61,282 nucleotides of DNA from Staphylococcus arlettae. Lineage in GTDB: Bacteria > Bacillota > Bacilli > Staphylococcales > Staphylococcaceae. The notes beneath the pieces are model-generated. The model did no database searches and had not been told where the DNA came from. It saw nothing but the letters and a program-made list of their open reading frames with translations. The translations under genes and the position numbers were made by a program. Where the stretch lies: positions 173,777 through 235,058 of the forward strand of contig NZ_PPQB01000019.1 of the NCBI RefSeq assembly GCF_002902345.1, written 5' to 3'. Positions within the stretch are counted from its first letter, which is position 1, and each line of letters starts with the position of its first letter. Positions 19,441 through 28,491 of this stretch are shown one piece after another.

Positions 19441-19735
19441 AATTTATCATTGGTTATCTTTCTAAAAATGCTGTGCTTAGTTTATTAGATGAGAATATAG
19501 ACAACGAATTATAATTTGTAAATGGTGTGTAGAAAAACTATGAGCGGAATTAATGTGTATTTATAGTTACGATGTTATGGTAGGTACAAATTGTATACTG
19601 ACAGTAAAAAATATTTATTAAATAGAAGAAAACTATAATAAGTTAGACGTTTGCTTAATGAAATTGAACTGTAATGTGATTTAAATAAAGGTAAAATGTA
19701 AGATTAATCAAGCTTTGATGATAGAGGTGTTAAAG
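19441..19735. other. Intergenic region without a visible gene
   Basis: About 295 AT-rich bases between repeat R2 and the VOC gene. I see no ORF with a ribosome binding site and no convincing sigma-A promoter. It probably holds the VOC gene promoter in a form I cannot pin down. Confidence 0.4.
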
Positions 19736-20272
19736 GTGTCTATAACTAGAGGAATAAATCATATTGGTTTGACAGTACCTAATATTGATGATGCGACACG
19801 TTTTTTTACTGATGCGTTAGAAGGACAAATCGCATATGATAGCCAAACAAAATTAGAACCACCAAGAGATGGAAGTTTTGTGGAATATGTGCTTGGGTTA
19901 ACACCGGGGGCTCAAATTGTCAAAAAACGTATGATGGTTTTTGGTAATGGACCTAATATTGAAATGTTCGAGTTTGAAAATGCGCAACAGCAACCAGCAC
20001 AGCAATTACAAGATATCGGTTTTACGCATATTTCATTTTATGTTGATAATTTTGAAGCTGCATTGCAACGTGTAAAAAAAGCGGGAGGACAGCCTATTTC
20101 TGAACCTCATAGCAATACTAAATACGAAGACACAGCAGATAATCAAACTGTGTACATTAAAACTCCATGGGGGAGTTTGATAGAATTACAAACAGTGCCT
20201 CATGGATATTATTACCCGGGTAATAGTGAACGTGCTGTGTTTATTCCAAAGTCGCAAAAGACTTATGACTAA
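19736..20272 (+). CDS. VOC-family (glyoxalase/bleomycin-resistance fold) protein
   Basis: A 178-aa protein with two VOC beta-alpha modules: ITRGINHIGLTVPNIDDAT near the N-terminus with the first metal His, and FTHISFYVDNFEAALQRVKKAG in the second half, ending WGSLIELQTVP with the metal Glu. Such proteins are metal-dependent lyases, dioxygenases or antibiotic-binding proteins; the substrate is unknown. I choose GTG 19736, six bases after AGAGGTG; this gives the usual short VOC N-terminus. The longer frame from TTG 19715 has no ribosome binding site. Confidence 0.75.
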   Translation: MSITRGINHIGLTVPNIDDATRFFTDALEGQIAYDSQTKLEPPRDGSFVEYVLGLTPGAQIVKKRMMVFGNGPNIEMFEFENAQQQPAQQLQDIGFTHISFYVDNFEAALQRVKKAGGQPISEPHSNTKYEDTADNQTVYIKTPWGSLIELQTVPHGYYYPGNSERAVFIPKSQKTYD

Positions 20273-20386
20273 AGTGAGATGTCATAACTTATTTTGAAAA
20301 AATCCGCTGCGCTGAAAGCATATGTGAGTTGTACCGTAAGTCATGAATGTTTCACAAAATATAGCTGACAAAAGAAGGTGTAAGAA

Positions 20387-20716
20387 ATGACGATAAATTT
20401 AAATTCAGTTACAGCATTTTATCAATTTATAAATAACCATGAAATTGCTGTAGTTCATGTAATGAGAGACAATTGTAGTGTTTGTCATGCAGTGCTACCT
20501 CAAATAGAAGGTGTAGTTAGTGAATATCCCAATGTCGCTTTTGGTATCATTAATCAAAGTGAAGTTGAAGCTATAGCAGGAGAACTTACAATATTTACAG
20601 TACCTGTAGATTTGATTTTTTTAAATGGCAAAGAAATGCATCGTCAAGGCAGGTTTATTGATATGCAACAATTTGAAAAGCAATTATCTTTAATGTATAA
20701 CAGTTTAGAGCATTAG
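20387..20716 (+). CDS. Thioredoxin-like protein
   Basis: A 109-aa single thioredoxin-fold domain without signal peptide. The redox motif is CSVC (about residues 29-32) instead of CGPC. Preceded by VHVMRDNCS, and the cis-proline region is FTVPVDLIF. AAGGTG precedes ATG 20387. It is probably a cytosolic thiol-disulfide exchanger similar to small staphylococcal thioredoxin-like proteins. The Ser-Val pair between the cysteines suggests a redox potential different from TrxA. Partner unknown; no operon partner is visible. Confidence 0.8.
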   Translation: MTINLNSVTAFYQFINNHEIAVVHVMRDNCSVCHAVLPQIEGVVSEYPNVAFGIINQSEVEAIAGELTIFTVPVDLIFLNGKEMHRQGRFIDMQQFEKQLSLMYNSLEH

Positions 20717-20775
20717 AGAAAGTGTTATAATCATTTTATTTTTTTACAAAATTCAAACTATGTGTATATAGTGTA

Positions 20776-20936
20776 GGGACTAGGACAAAATAGATTCGTC
20801 CTAGTCTCTTTTCATATTGGCAGTAGGTGAATGCATTGAAAATGCGCTTCAAATCAAGCTTTTTACAATACTAGTCATCCTTGCCGGGGTGGGACAACGA
20901 AATCTTTTTTTCAAAATCAGATTTCTGTCCCACTCC
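20776..20936 (-). repeat. Intergenic hairpin repeat, copy R3 (reverse)
   Basis: Reverse-oriented copy, first of a tandem pair. Its left part is a variant stem-loop GACTAGGAC (20778-20786) / GTCCTAGTC (20798-20806), replacing the AAAAGAGGTT-type hairpin of R2. The remainder matches R1 closely (GCCGGGGTGGGAC, GATTTCTGTCCCACTCC). The variant stem is shared with the hairpin at 54434-54470, so the family is modular. Confidence 0.88.
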
Positions 20937-20939
20937 ATA

Positions 20940-21085
20940 TTTTATTCAAAACCTCTTTTCATATGGGCAGTAGCTGACTGCATTGAAAATGCGCTTCAAA
21001 CCAAGCTTTTTACAATACTAGTCATCCTTGCCGGGGTGGGACAACGAAATCTTTTTTCAAAATCAGATTTCTGTCCCACTCCCTT
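20940..21085 (-). repeat. Intergenic hairpin repeat, copy R4 (reverse, tandem with R3)
   Basis: Second tandem copy with the same orientation as R3. It begins TTATTCAAAACCTCTTTTCAT and otherwise follows R1. One T is missing from the loop T run relative to R1 and R3, shifting any reading frame through it. R3 and R4 share ACAATACTAGTC, unlike R1 and R2 (CAACGCTAGTC), so they likely arose by local duplication. Confidence 0.88.
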
Positions 21086-21183
21086 TGCGACTACAGGTCA
21101 TCACTAAAATAAATATAATGTTTCACAATTGAATTGTATCATGTATGATATAAGTATTATCAAATAGAATATGGGGGTTAACG

Positions 21184-21699
21184 ATGAAAATAGAACGTAT
21201 AACACCAGACGAAGCTATTAACTTATATCATTGTATGAAGAAAATAGATCAAGAATCACAATACATGTTGTACTTGCCAGATGAAAGAACTTTCGAATCT
21301 CCGAATCTATATCAAGATTTAGCAGAAAATTACTATATCGGTGTAAAGCAAAATGATAATACTATTGTTGGTTATTTATCTGTTCATATTAGTGAAATTA
21401 AAAAAATCAAACATATTGGTTATATACATACAGGACTAATGGAAGATTTTCATCAACAAGGATTTGCCACAAAAATGTTTAATGAAAGTATACAATGGGC
21501 TATGTCCCGAGGATTAAGACGTTTAGAATTAACGGTTATTACTTATAATAGCCCAGCTATCAATTTTTATGAAAAAATTGGATTTAAAATTGAAGGTATA
21601 AAACGTGAATCAGTTTATATGGATGGTTTGTATCATGATGAATTATATATGGCAAAACTGTTAGAAGGGCAAATGAGTGAAGTGATAGAGAGTATTTAG
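21184..21699 (+). CDS. GNAT-family N-acetyltransferase
   Basis: A 171-aa acetyl-CoA-dependent transferase of the RimJ/RimL-like GNAT group. The acetyl-CoA motif A is DFHQQGFATKMFNESIQWA (about residues 92-110); the B region is YNSPAINFYEKIGFKIEG (about 120-140). GGGGG six bases before ATG 21184 is a good ribosome binding site. The substrate is unknown; relatives acetylate N-termini, polyamines or antibiotics. Stand-alone gene. Confidence 0.85.
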   Translation: MKIERITPDEAINLYHCMKKIDQESQYMLYLPDERTFESPNLYQDLAENYYIGVKQNDNTIVGYLSVHISEIKKIKHIGYIHTGLMEDFHQQGFATKMFNESIQWAMSRGLRRLELTVITYNSPAINFYEKIGFKIEGIKRESVYMDGLYHDELYMAKLLEGQMSEVIESI

Positions 21700-21778
21700 T
21701 AACGTTAAAGGGGTTTGACTAATATTTGATCGCAAAATTAGTTAAAATAAAGGTAATAGTTTGTATGGAGGTTTATGT

Positions 21779-22753
21779 ATGATAAAAAAATTAATAGCTA
21801 TTACTAGTGCAACATTTTTAGCATCTTACGGTTACGCTAAAATACTAGAGAAAAGGAGTTATTCTAGTTTTTTATATGAAATTATGTTTCGTATAACGAA
21901 TATGAAACGTACTTTTATGACAGTAGAAGCGGCTCAACAAGCTTTAAAGCAAGTTGAAAATACGACAAAAGCACCTTATAAAGGGACAAGCTATGATTTT
22001 AATAATGAAGTTTTAATTGAACAAGTTCATGGTTCGACGGTATATGTGATTAATCAACAACAATCACGTCAGCAACCCGTTATACTATATTTACATGGTG
22101 GTGCATGGTTCCAAAATCCATTAAAGCAACATTTTGAATATATAGATTTATTAGCATCGACAATGGATGCTAAAGTCATTATGCCGATATATCCTAAGGT
22201 ACCTCATGGGACTTACCAAGATACTTTTGACTTATTGGAGGCACTATATAGTAAGATGTTGCATCAAGTAGAACATTCACATCAACTAACGATAATGGGT
22301 GATTCGGCTGGTGGCCAACTTACGCTATCGTTTGCGCAATATTTGAAACAATTGCAATTACCGCAACCAAGCAATTTAGTATTATTATCACCAGTGTTGG
22401 ATGCAACATTTAGTAATCCACAAGCAAGATTATATGAACATATAGATCCTATGTTAGGTATTGATGGCAGTAAATTTTTCTTAAAATTATGGGCTGACTC
22501 TTTACCACTCAGCAATTGGAAAGTATCTCCGATTAATGGCGATTTAGCAGATTTAGGTCATATTACAATATCAATAGGAACTAAAGAAACACTGTACCCG
22601 GATGCAGTCAAATTGTCCAATATGTTAAATGAACAAAATATTACGCATGACTTTTTACCTGGTTATAAGTTATTCCATATTCATCAAATATTCCCTATAC
22701 CAGAACGACAACAACTATTAGTAAAATTAAAAAATATTATTAGTAAACATTAA
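21779..22753 (+). CDS. Alpha/beta hydrolase, hormone-sensitive-lipase type, membrane-anchored or exported
   Basis: An esterase/lipase of 324 aa. The N-terminus MIKKLIAITSATFLASYGYA is basic then hydrophobic, an uncleaved anchor or signal. The oxyanion-hole motif is LYLHGGAWF and the nucleophile elbow is GDSAGG (Ser176). A late Asp and a His in FHIHQIFP complete the likely triad. The start is ATG 21779, seven bases after GGAGG; the longer TTG frame includes that ribosome binding site. Substrate unknown. It shares a bidirectional terminator with the convergent exporter gene. Confidence 0.82.
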   Translation: MIKKLIAITSATFLASYGYAKILEKRSYSSFLYEIMFRITNMKRTFMTVEAAQQALKQVENTTKAPYKGTSYDFNNEVLIEQVHGSTVYVINQQQSRQQPVILYLHGGAWFQNPLKQHFEYIDLLASTMDAKVIMPIYPKVPHGTYQDTFDLLEALYSKMLHQVEHSHQLTIMGDSAGGQLTLSFAQYLKQLQLPQPSNLVLLSPVLDATFSNPQARLYEHIDPMLGIDGSKFFLKLWADSLPLSNWKVSPINGDLADLGHITISIGTKETLYPDAVKLSNMLNEQNITHDFLPGYKLFHIHQIFPIPERQQLLVKLKNIISKH

Positions 22754-22811
22754 GATTAAACTACTTAATGAGCTAGTATGGATATATGATTAAGAGAATT
22801 AAGACATATAG

Positions 22812-22863
22812 AAAAACAAGGATTCAGTGAACTTACTAATGTTCAACTGAATCCTTATTTTTC
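22812..22863. terminator. Bidirectional terminator
   Basis: Stem AAGGATTCAGT (22818-22828) / ACTGAATCCTT (22846-22856), with a T run on each strand beyond it. It serves the hydrolase gene and the convergent EamA gene. Confidence 0.88.
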
Positions 22864-23778
22864 TTAGCTGTCAGGCTGTTTTTTTAATGATAGTATAACT
22901 ATCAAAATTAAAATTAACAACATACCAACAAGCTGGAATGGCAAAAATTGAATTTTTAACCATAAAACACTGGCAACTACTGCTACCACTGGTTCGATAG
23001 TACCGTATAGCGTAGTTTCTTTGGCAGATAAATATTGCAAACTATTGATGAAAAAGAAAAAAGCAATAGTTGTTCCAGCAATAATACCGAATAGTAAGTA
23101 GTTTATCGTAGCAAAATTTAAACTCTCATAGTTGAAATGCCAAATAGGTGTTTGAAAATTCATGAGTATACCTGACAGCATCATAGCCCAACCCACAACT
23201 AAAATGGGAGAAAAACTATTAAGCAGTCTAGGTGCATATATTGTATAAAAGGCAAGCGATAATCCTGAAATTATACCCCATATAAGACTTGGTGGGGCCA
23301 CAACGATTTGGCTAATAGATCCATTCGTTAACAATAAAAATGTACCGGTTAAAGTTAATACTATGGCAATAATATCAAACAGTTGCAAAACTTCTTTTTT
23401 GCGTATTACATACCAAATAATCACGTAGACTGGCGCGATATATTGTAATAACGTTGCAACGGCAGCATTACCATAATTGATTGAAGCCATATATGAATAT
23501 TGAACCAACAACATGCCCAATATTGAAAATAACATCAATGCAAGTAAGGTTGATTTGTTTTTGAAAATAGCAAATAGTGAGTGACGTCTATACATAAGCT
23601 TATATAACGACAATAATAGAATTCCACTAATGGTTAGTCTAGCCGTGACGTACCAGTTCATATTAATACCATGATGACGAAAAAGTTCATCAGATACAGT
23701 ACCTCCGAGCCCCCAAAATGTTGCACCAATAATAGCAAAACAAATGCCAAGAAATCGTTTAGTAAAAAAATATGACAT
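22864..23778 (-). CDS. EamA-family (DMT) transporter
   Basis: A 304-aa membrane protein with ten hydrophobic helices in two EamA repeats. The first repeat ends near VRKKEVLQ; the second begins near LIWGIISGLSLAFYTIYAPRL, with SAKETTLYGTIEPVVAVVAS as the conserved end motif. Likely exports amino acids or similar metabolites; the substrate is unknown. I choose the second of two adjacent ATG codons, seven bases after GGAG. Divergent from an AraC regulator with a 100-bp shared promoter region, so that regulator probably controls it. Confidence 0.8.
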   Translation of the reverse strand: MSYFFTKRFLGICFAIIGATFWGLGGTVSDELFRHHGINMNWYVTARLTISGILLLSLYKLMYRRHSLFAIFKNKSTLLALMLFSILGMLLVQYSYMASINYGNAAVATLLQYIAPVYVIIWYVIRKKEVLQLFDIIAIVLTLTGTFLLLTNGSISQIVVAPPSLIWGIISGLSLAFYTIYAPRLLNSFSPILVVGWAMMLSGILMNFQTPIWHFNYESLNFATINYLLFGIIAGTTIAFFFFINSLQYLSAKETTLYGTIEPVVAVVASVLWLKIQFLPFQLVGMLLILILIVILSLKKQPDS

Positions 23779-23879
23779 CATTTATCTCCAATCATGTAAG
23801 TTAATTATATTATAAGCAGATATTTTTTGATAAAATACTTAAAAATGAGTCGAAAATAGCAAAATATTGAGGTGAGGTC

Positions 23880-24761
23880 ATGCCGGAGCCAATCATTATA
23901 AATGAACAACAAGAAGAATTAATACACTATCCAGATAAGCAATGGAAACATGTCATACTGCATAATGTGATGACAGATATTATGTTTGGTTATATACCTT
24001 TACATTGGCATCACGCATTACAATTTATGTATGTCATAAAAGGTGAATTGATAGTACACATTAGTGGAAGTAAGCATTATTTGAATGCAGGAGACGGGAT
24101 ATTTATTAATTCTAATATTATCCATGAAATAGCTGAACAACAACCATATACTGAATATTACTGTTGGAATGTGGAGTTACCTCACATAAGTCAATATGTA
24201 GAATTTGAATATGTAGATTATATTTTGCAACATACCCAGCACATACCATATATTGTACTTCGTCAAAGTGAAACTAAATATGAAGATATACTTAGTTTTA
24301 TTAAAAATGCAGGTCAAACGTATGATCAACAGTCTACACATTATCAACTAACGATATTAAACTACTATTATAATTGCTTAAAATGGTTATACGATTACAT
24401 GGGTCAACATGTGAATCAACAGCGTTATCAATTTGATTATCGTATAAAACACTTGATAACATTGATGCAACAAAATTATCATCATAAGATAACATTAACT
24501 GATTTAAGTGAGCACATACATATGAGCAAAGCAGAGACCATCAAGCTCTTCAAAAAATATGTAGGTTACACACCATTTAGCTATTTATTAAACTATCGTT
24601 TAGAAAAAAGTAAAGAACAGTTGTTATTAGCAACATACTCTGTGACAGAAGTTGCCATGAATTGTGGTTTTGCCACAACGAGTTATTTTATTAAAGCATT
24701 TAAAGCGCACTATCAAGAAACACCAAAGCAGTTTCAACTGCGACAATTAAATTTAAGGTGA
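23880..24761 (+). CDS. AraC-family regulator with cupin sensor
   Basis: A 293-aa regulator. An N-terminal cupin (about residues 35-100: PLHWHHALQFMYVIKGEL, with LNAGDGIFINSNIIHEI) probably binds a small ligand. The C-terminal AraC/XylS double HTH spans about 195-290 (ITLTDLSEHIHMSKAETIKLFKKY, then VTEVAMNCGF, YFIKAFKAHYQETPKQF). GAGGT precedes ATG 23880. Divergence from the EamA gene suggests control of that exporter. Confidence 0.87.
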   Translation: MPEPIIINEQQEELIHYPDKQWKHVILHNVMTDIMFGYIPLHWHHALQFMYVIKGELIVHISGSKHYLNAGDGIFINSNIIHEIAEQQPYTEYYCWNVELPHISQYVEFEYVDYILQHTQHIPYIVLRQSETKYEDILSFIKNAGQTYDQQSTHYQLTILNYYYNCLKWLYDYMGQHVNQQRYQFDYRIKHLITLMQQNYHHKITLTDLSEHIHMSKAETIKLFKKYVGYTPFSYLLNYRLEKSKEQLLLATYSVTEVAMNCGFATTSYFIKAFKAHYQETPKQFQLRQLNLR

Positions 24762-24805
24762 GACTGCGCAACAACGCAATAATTTTATAGTTATAATATA
24801 TTAAA

Positions 24806-24860
24806 AGGTGACTGTCGTTAAGACGCAAACTATAGCGTCTCAAAAACAGTCACCTATTTT
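24806..24860. terminator. Terminator between the AraC gene and the M20 peptidase gene
   Basis: Stem AGGTGACTGT / ACAGTCACCT with an inner AGACGC / GCGTCT hairpin. T-rich sequence on both sides allows use in both directions. Confidence 0.8.
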
Positions 24861-24865
24861 GTGTC

Positions 24866-26020
24866 TTAATGTGCTGATAAATAGCGTGGAATAAATTCTG
24901 TATATAAATTAATGAAAGTTAAATATTTTTCTTTGTCCACATGCTCATCTACTTGATGTGCTTGAGTTATTAAACCTGGTCCATACATAATAAATGGGAA
25001 GTTTTCATCTTTACCTACTAATAAATCAGAAGCATCAGTAACGCCAGGAGAAGCTAATGTTTCTAAATCAGTATTTAAATACGTTTGGCCCAGCTCATAT
25101 GCTAAGTTCACTAACTTATTGTCACCTGTAGTATAAACAGGAGGTCTAGACATATAAGTATCAATTGTAATGTCTGTTTGAGTTGTTTCGATTTGTTTTA
25201 GAATATCATTGAAATAGGATATAAATTGCTTGTTATCATGTTCAGGTATCGTCCTAATATTAAATTCAGTTTCAGCGTATTCAGGTATAGAATTTACTTG
25301 AGTACCACCACTGAATAATGTGGCATTCATTAAGGGTTTACCTAATAAATCATTAGTTTGGTTAAATTGTGAAAACTGTTCTTCTGCTTTATAGATGAAT
25401 GCTACTAATGGAGAAATGGCATTGAAGCCCCAATCAGGCATAGAACTATGTGACGCTTTGCCGTTAGAGCTGACACGAATATCCATAGAGCCTTTATGTG
25501 CGTAAATAATACGATCTTCGGAAGGCTCAGCAATTAATAGTGCCTCAACATCATCCATATAACCTTTTGAGTGAAATGCTTTCGCACCTTCACCTATTAT
25601 TTCTTCTCCAGCAGTAGCGAGTAAACGGAGTGTACCTTGGGTTAATAAACCTTGTTCATGAATATCTATCATACTAATTACTAAAGCAGCTAAACCAGAT
25701 TTCATGTCAGCAGAGCCACGACCGTATAATTTCCCATCAACTTCAGTAAGTTTAAAAGGATCATACGTCCATTTCTCTTCATTACCAGCTGACACGACAT
25801 CCATATGACCAGAAACACCTAAGACAGGACTACCTGAACCAATTTCAGCTACAAGATTCGCACGCGTGTCATTTATTTTAATAATTTCAGATTTTATACC
25901 ATAACGAGAAAACAGTTGATGTAAGTAGTTACATACTTCCAGCTCATTGTCATTTACGGATTTAATTTCTACTAAATCTCTCAAAATTTGAACTTTTTCA
26001 TTTTCACTAAATTTACTCAT
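24866..26020 (-). CDS. M20 family ArgE/DapE-type deacylase
   Basis: Dinuclear zinc amidohydrolase of 384 aa. Metal-binding segments: SGHMDVV (His, with the following catalytic Asp), YGRGSADMKSGL (bridging Asp), TAGEEIIGEG (general-base Glu and metal Glu) and AEPSED (metal). The C-terminal PGVTDAS and the late His in ITQAHQVDEH complete the site. A lid/dimerisation domain lies between about residues 180 and 290. Often annotated succinyl-diaminopimelate desuccinylase, but many staphylococcal paralogues are generic peptidases or deacylases. AAAGGGG precedes its start. Confidence 0.85.
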   Translation of the reverse strand: MSKFSENEKVQILRDLVEIKSVNDNELEVCNYLHQLFSRYGIKSEIIKINDTRANLVAEIGSGSPVLGVSGHMDVVSAGNEEKWTYDPFKLTEVDGKLYGRGSADMKSGLAALVISMIDIHEQGLLTQGTLRLLATAGEEIIGEGAKAFHSKGYMDDVEALLIAEPSEDRIIYAHKGSMDIRVSSNGKASHSSMPDWGFNAISPLVAFIYKAEEQFSQFNQTNDLLGKPLMNATLFSGGTQVNSIPEYAETEFNIRTIPEHDNKQFISYFNDILKQIETTQTDITIDTYMSRPPVYTTGDNKLVNLAYELGQTYLNTDLETLASPGVTDASDLLVGKDENFPFIMYGPGLITQAHQVDEHVDKEKYLTFINLYTEFIPRYLSAH

Positions 26021-26150
26021 ATAAAAATCCCCTTTGTTTTATAAAATTTAACCTTTGATTACTAGTATATAGAAAAATAATCATAAATATAAAATAAAAG
26101 GAATCGTTCAATACTTTGTATATTATGAACTGGAATGTTTATATCATATT

Positions 26151-26441
26151 TTAAGCAGGCTGACTGAATGACGCCGTTGTATTTTGTTGAATATTAGTTT
26201 TTACTTCATTTGGTAATTCAATAGTCGAAGGCAAAGCATTTAATTTAACACTAGTCTTCTTAGTTGCACTTTCATTGTAATCGATGTTTTCAATATTTTT
26301 TGTGTTATCCGCATCCAAAACAGAACCTCGCATATCATTTCCTTGGACACTGCCGACTAAAATCATAATCAAATAACCACCACAAACAATTAGAATTGCA
26401 CCAAGATAAATTGCAACAGCTAACTTTACAGATTTATTCAT
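26151..26441 (-). CDS. Small single-pass membrane protein, unknown function
   Basis: A 96-aa protein with an N-terminal anchor (MNKSVKLAVAIYLGAILIVC, residues 1-34 hydrophobic) followed by a polar, Asn/Thr/Lys-rich extracellular tail of about 60 residues with no cysteines. The ATG at 26441 follows TTGGAGG at ideal distance; the longer frame from TTG runs through that ribosome binding site. I do not recognise the family. It is monocistronic and divergent from the cap operon. Confidence 0.65.
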   Translation of the reverse strand: MNKSVKLAVAIYLGAILIVCGGYLIMILVGSVQGNDMRGSVLDADNTKNIENIDYNESATKKTSVKLNALPSTIELPNEVKTNIQQNTTASFSQPA

Positions 26442-26864
26442 GTTTACCTCCAAAATAAGTATATGATATGTTTCAACTTAAAGGTAACACGTGAACTTTA
26501 ATTGATTGTAAAAATCTAGTAAAAATTATATTTCTTGAAGTGAATTTTTATTGCTTTATATTTTACCTTCAAAAAATTAAAAAAATATTTTCATTTTTTT
26601 GAATGATTATTAAAGTCGTATTAAATTAGTGTTGATAAGATATTAAATGGAATTGTAAATTTAACTTTACAATTTATTTACTTGTAATTTATACGATTAA
26701 AACTAGCTAAATAACTGCATGGTAGCATAGCGTTAATAGATGGTAGAAATTAATTATTTACGATTTAAATATTTCACGAAGTCGTTTATACCGTCGGCAA
26801 TTAATTTTTCACCTTAAAATAAAAGCAATACAATTACTGTGTTTAACGAAGAGAGGGACTAAGT
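26442..26864. promoter_or_regulatory. Long regulatory region upstream of the cap operon
   Basis: About 420 very AT-rich bases between the small membrane protein gene and capB, with no ORF. At 26651-26674 there is a perfect inverted repeat AATTGTAAA-N6-TTTACAATT. I cannot assign a promoter confidently. The length suggests several regulators or a long 5' leader for the poly-gamma-glutamate genes. Confidence 0.5.
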
Positions 26865-28022
26865 TTGTTACTTATCATCATTTGCGTTGGCTTAATATTA
26901 TGGTTAGGAATTGTAGAAAAAAAGAAACATTCCTTGCGATTATCCAAAATCCCGGTTCGAATTAATATTAATGGTATTAGGGGGAAATCCACTATTACAA
27001 GATTAATTTATGGAACATTACGTGAAGATCAATATCGAGTCATTGGTAAAACTACTGGCACAGATGCACGTATGCTGTATTGGTTTACACCAAGAGAATA
27101 TCCGGTATATAGAAAGCCACAAGGGGCTAATATAGGTGAGCAACGTGATATTATTCGCAAAGTAGTAAAACAAAAAGCGAACGCACTCGTAAATGAATGT
27201 ATGGCGGTTAACCCAGACTATCAAATCACATTCCAAAGGGATTTGGTAAAAGCCAATATTGGAGTTATTGTGAATGTGATGGAAGACCATATGGATGTGT
27301 TAGGGCCTACATTAAAGGAAGTTGCTGAGGCATTTACAGCAACCATACCGTATAAAGGACATCTTGTTGTCATGAAAGATGACTATACGGAATATTTCGC
27401 CAAAGTTGCGAAACGACGTAAAACGAAACTTATTGTTGTAGATAAAGATGAAGTACCTGAATCATTTTTAAGAGAGTTTGATTATTTAGTTTTCCCTGAT
27501 AATGTTGCGATTGCTATGGGAGTTGCAGAGGCATTAGGTATAGATAGAAATGTAGCACTACAAGGTATGTTAGATGCACCGCCAGATTCTGGAGCAGTTG
27601 AAGTGAAATATTTCAATGCAAATCAAACAACTAATGTCTATGTTAACGCTTTTGCAGCCAACGAACCACAATCAACTAAAGCTATTTTAAATAAAATTGA
27701 ATCTTATAACTATCCATATAGTAAACGGATTATTATTTTGAATTGTCGTGCGGATAGGGTGGATAGAACAAAAGCATTTGCTGAAAATTTTATCGAAGAT
27801 GTGCCATTTGATACGTTGATTTGTACAGGTAAAAGTACGCAAATGGTTACTGATGTGATGCGACAATATCCAGAAAAAAATTATTTGAATTTTGAAGGTA
27901 GTGACTTTAAAGAAATAGAACAAGCGTTATATCAAGAATGTGAAAATGCGTTAGTGTTCTGTGTGGGTAATATTCATGGCCCAGGTAAAAAAATAGCAGA
28001 ATTCATAGAAGGGATAAAATAA
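26865..28022 (+). CDS. capB: Poly-gamma-glutamate synthase, ligase subunit
   Basis: ATP-dependent amide ligase of 385 aa related to Mur ligases. It polymerises glutamate through gamma bonds at the membrane. An N-terminal hydrophobic segment (residues 1-17) anchors it. The P-loop region is INGIRGKSTITRLIYGTL (Gly37 onward), followed by GKTTGTDARMLYW and NECMAVNP. The start is TTG 26865, seven bases after GAGAGGG; no in-frame ATG upstream or nearby fits. First gene of capB-C-A-E-D; the next start is two bases after its stop. PGA protects coagulase-negative staphylococci from antimicrobial peptides, phagocytosis and salt. Confidence 0.93.
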   Translation: MLLIIICVGLILWLGIVEKKKHSLRLSKIPVRININGIRGKSTITRLIYGTLREDQYRVIGKTTGTDARMLYWFTPREYPVYRKPQGANIGEQRDIIRKVVKQKANALVNECMAVNPDYQITFQRDLVKANIGVIVNVMEDHMDVLGPTLKEVAEAFTATIPYKGHLVVMKDDYTEYFAKVAKRRKTKLIVVDKDEVPESFLREFDYLVFPDNVAIAMGVAEALGIDRNVALQGMLDAPPDSGAVEVKYFNANQTTNVYVNAFAANEPQSTKAILNKIESYNYPYSKRIIILNCRADRVDRTKAFAENFIEDVPFDTLICTGKSTQMVTDVMRQYPEKNYLNFEGSDFKEIEQALYQECENALVFCVGNIHGPGKKIAEFIEGIK

Positions 28023-28023
28023 T

Positions 28024-28476
28024 ATGATAGGTTCAGAGTTATACTTTTCATTGTTTGTAGGCATCGTCTTAAGTCTACTATTTGCAGAAAAATTTGGTAT
28101 TAGTCCAGCGGGCTTAGTTGTTCCTGGTTATCTAGCGTTAATTTTCGATCAACCGATAATGTTATTATCAGTATTAATTATCAGTTGTATTACATATTTT
28201 ATAGTCAATCATGGAATTAGTAGGGTGGTTATTTTATACGGCCGTAGGAAGTTTGCGGCAATGATTTTAACTGGTATGGTACTGAAATTTATATTTGACT
28301 TGATGTACCCCATAACCCCCTTTGAGATGGTTGAAATGTCCGGCATAGGGGTGGTAATTCCTGGCATTATTGCGAATACAATTCAAAAGCAAGGTGCAAT
28401 TATCACATTATCTACATGTATGTTACTGACATGTATTACATATGTCATCCTATTCTTTTACAGCTTTATCAACTAG
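28024..28476 (+). CDS. capC: Poly-gamma-glutamate synthase, membrane subunit
   Basis: A 150-aa integral membrane protein with about five helices. It opens ELYFSLFVGIVLSLLFAEKF, then GISPAGLVVPGYLAL, the hallmark of PgsC/CapC. It partners CapB in the synthase. The ribosome binding site lies in the end of capB. Ends 15 bases before capA. Confidence 0.92.
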   Translation: MIGSELYFSLFVGIVLSLLFAEKFGISPAGLVVPGYLALIFDQPIMLLSVLIISCITYFIVNHGISRVVILYGRRKFAAMILTGMVLKFIFDLMYPITPFEMVEMSGIGVVIPGIIANTIQKQGAIITLSTCMLLTCITYVILFFYSFIN

Positions 28477-28491
28477 TTAGGAGCATGGAAT

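Noticed and set aside
20817..21107. 96-codon plus-strand ORF
   Set aside because: It lies wholly in the tandem repeats R3/R4, repeats its own sequence, has no ribosome binding site and changes frame near the end of R4.
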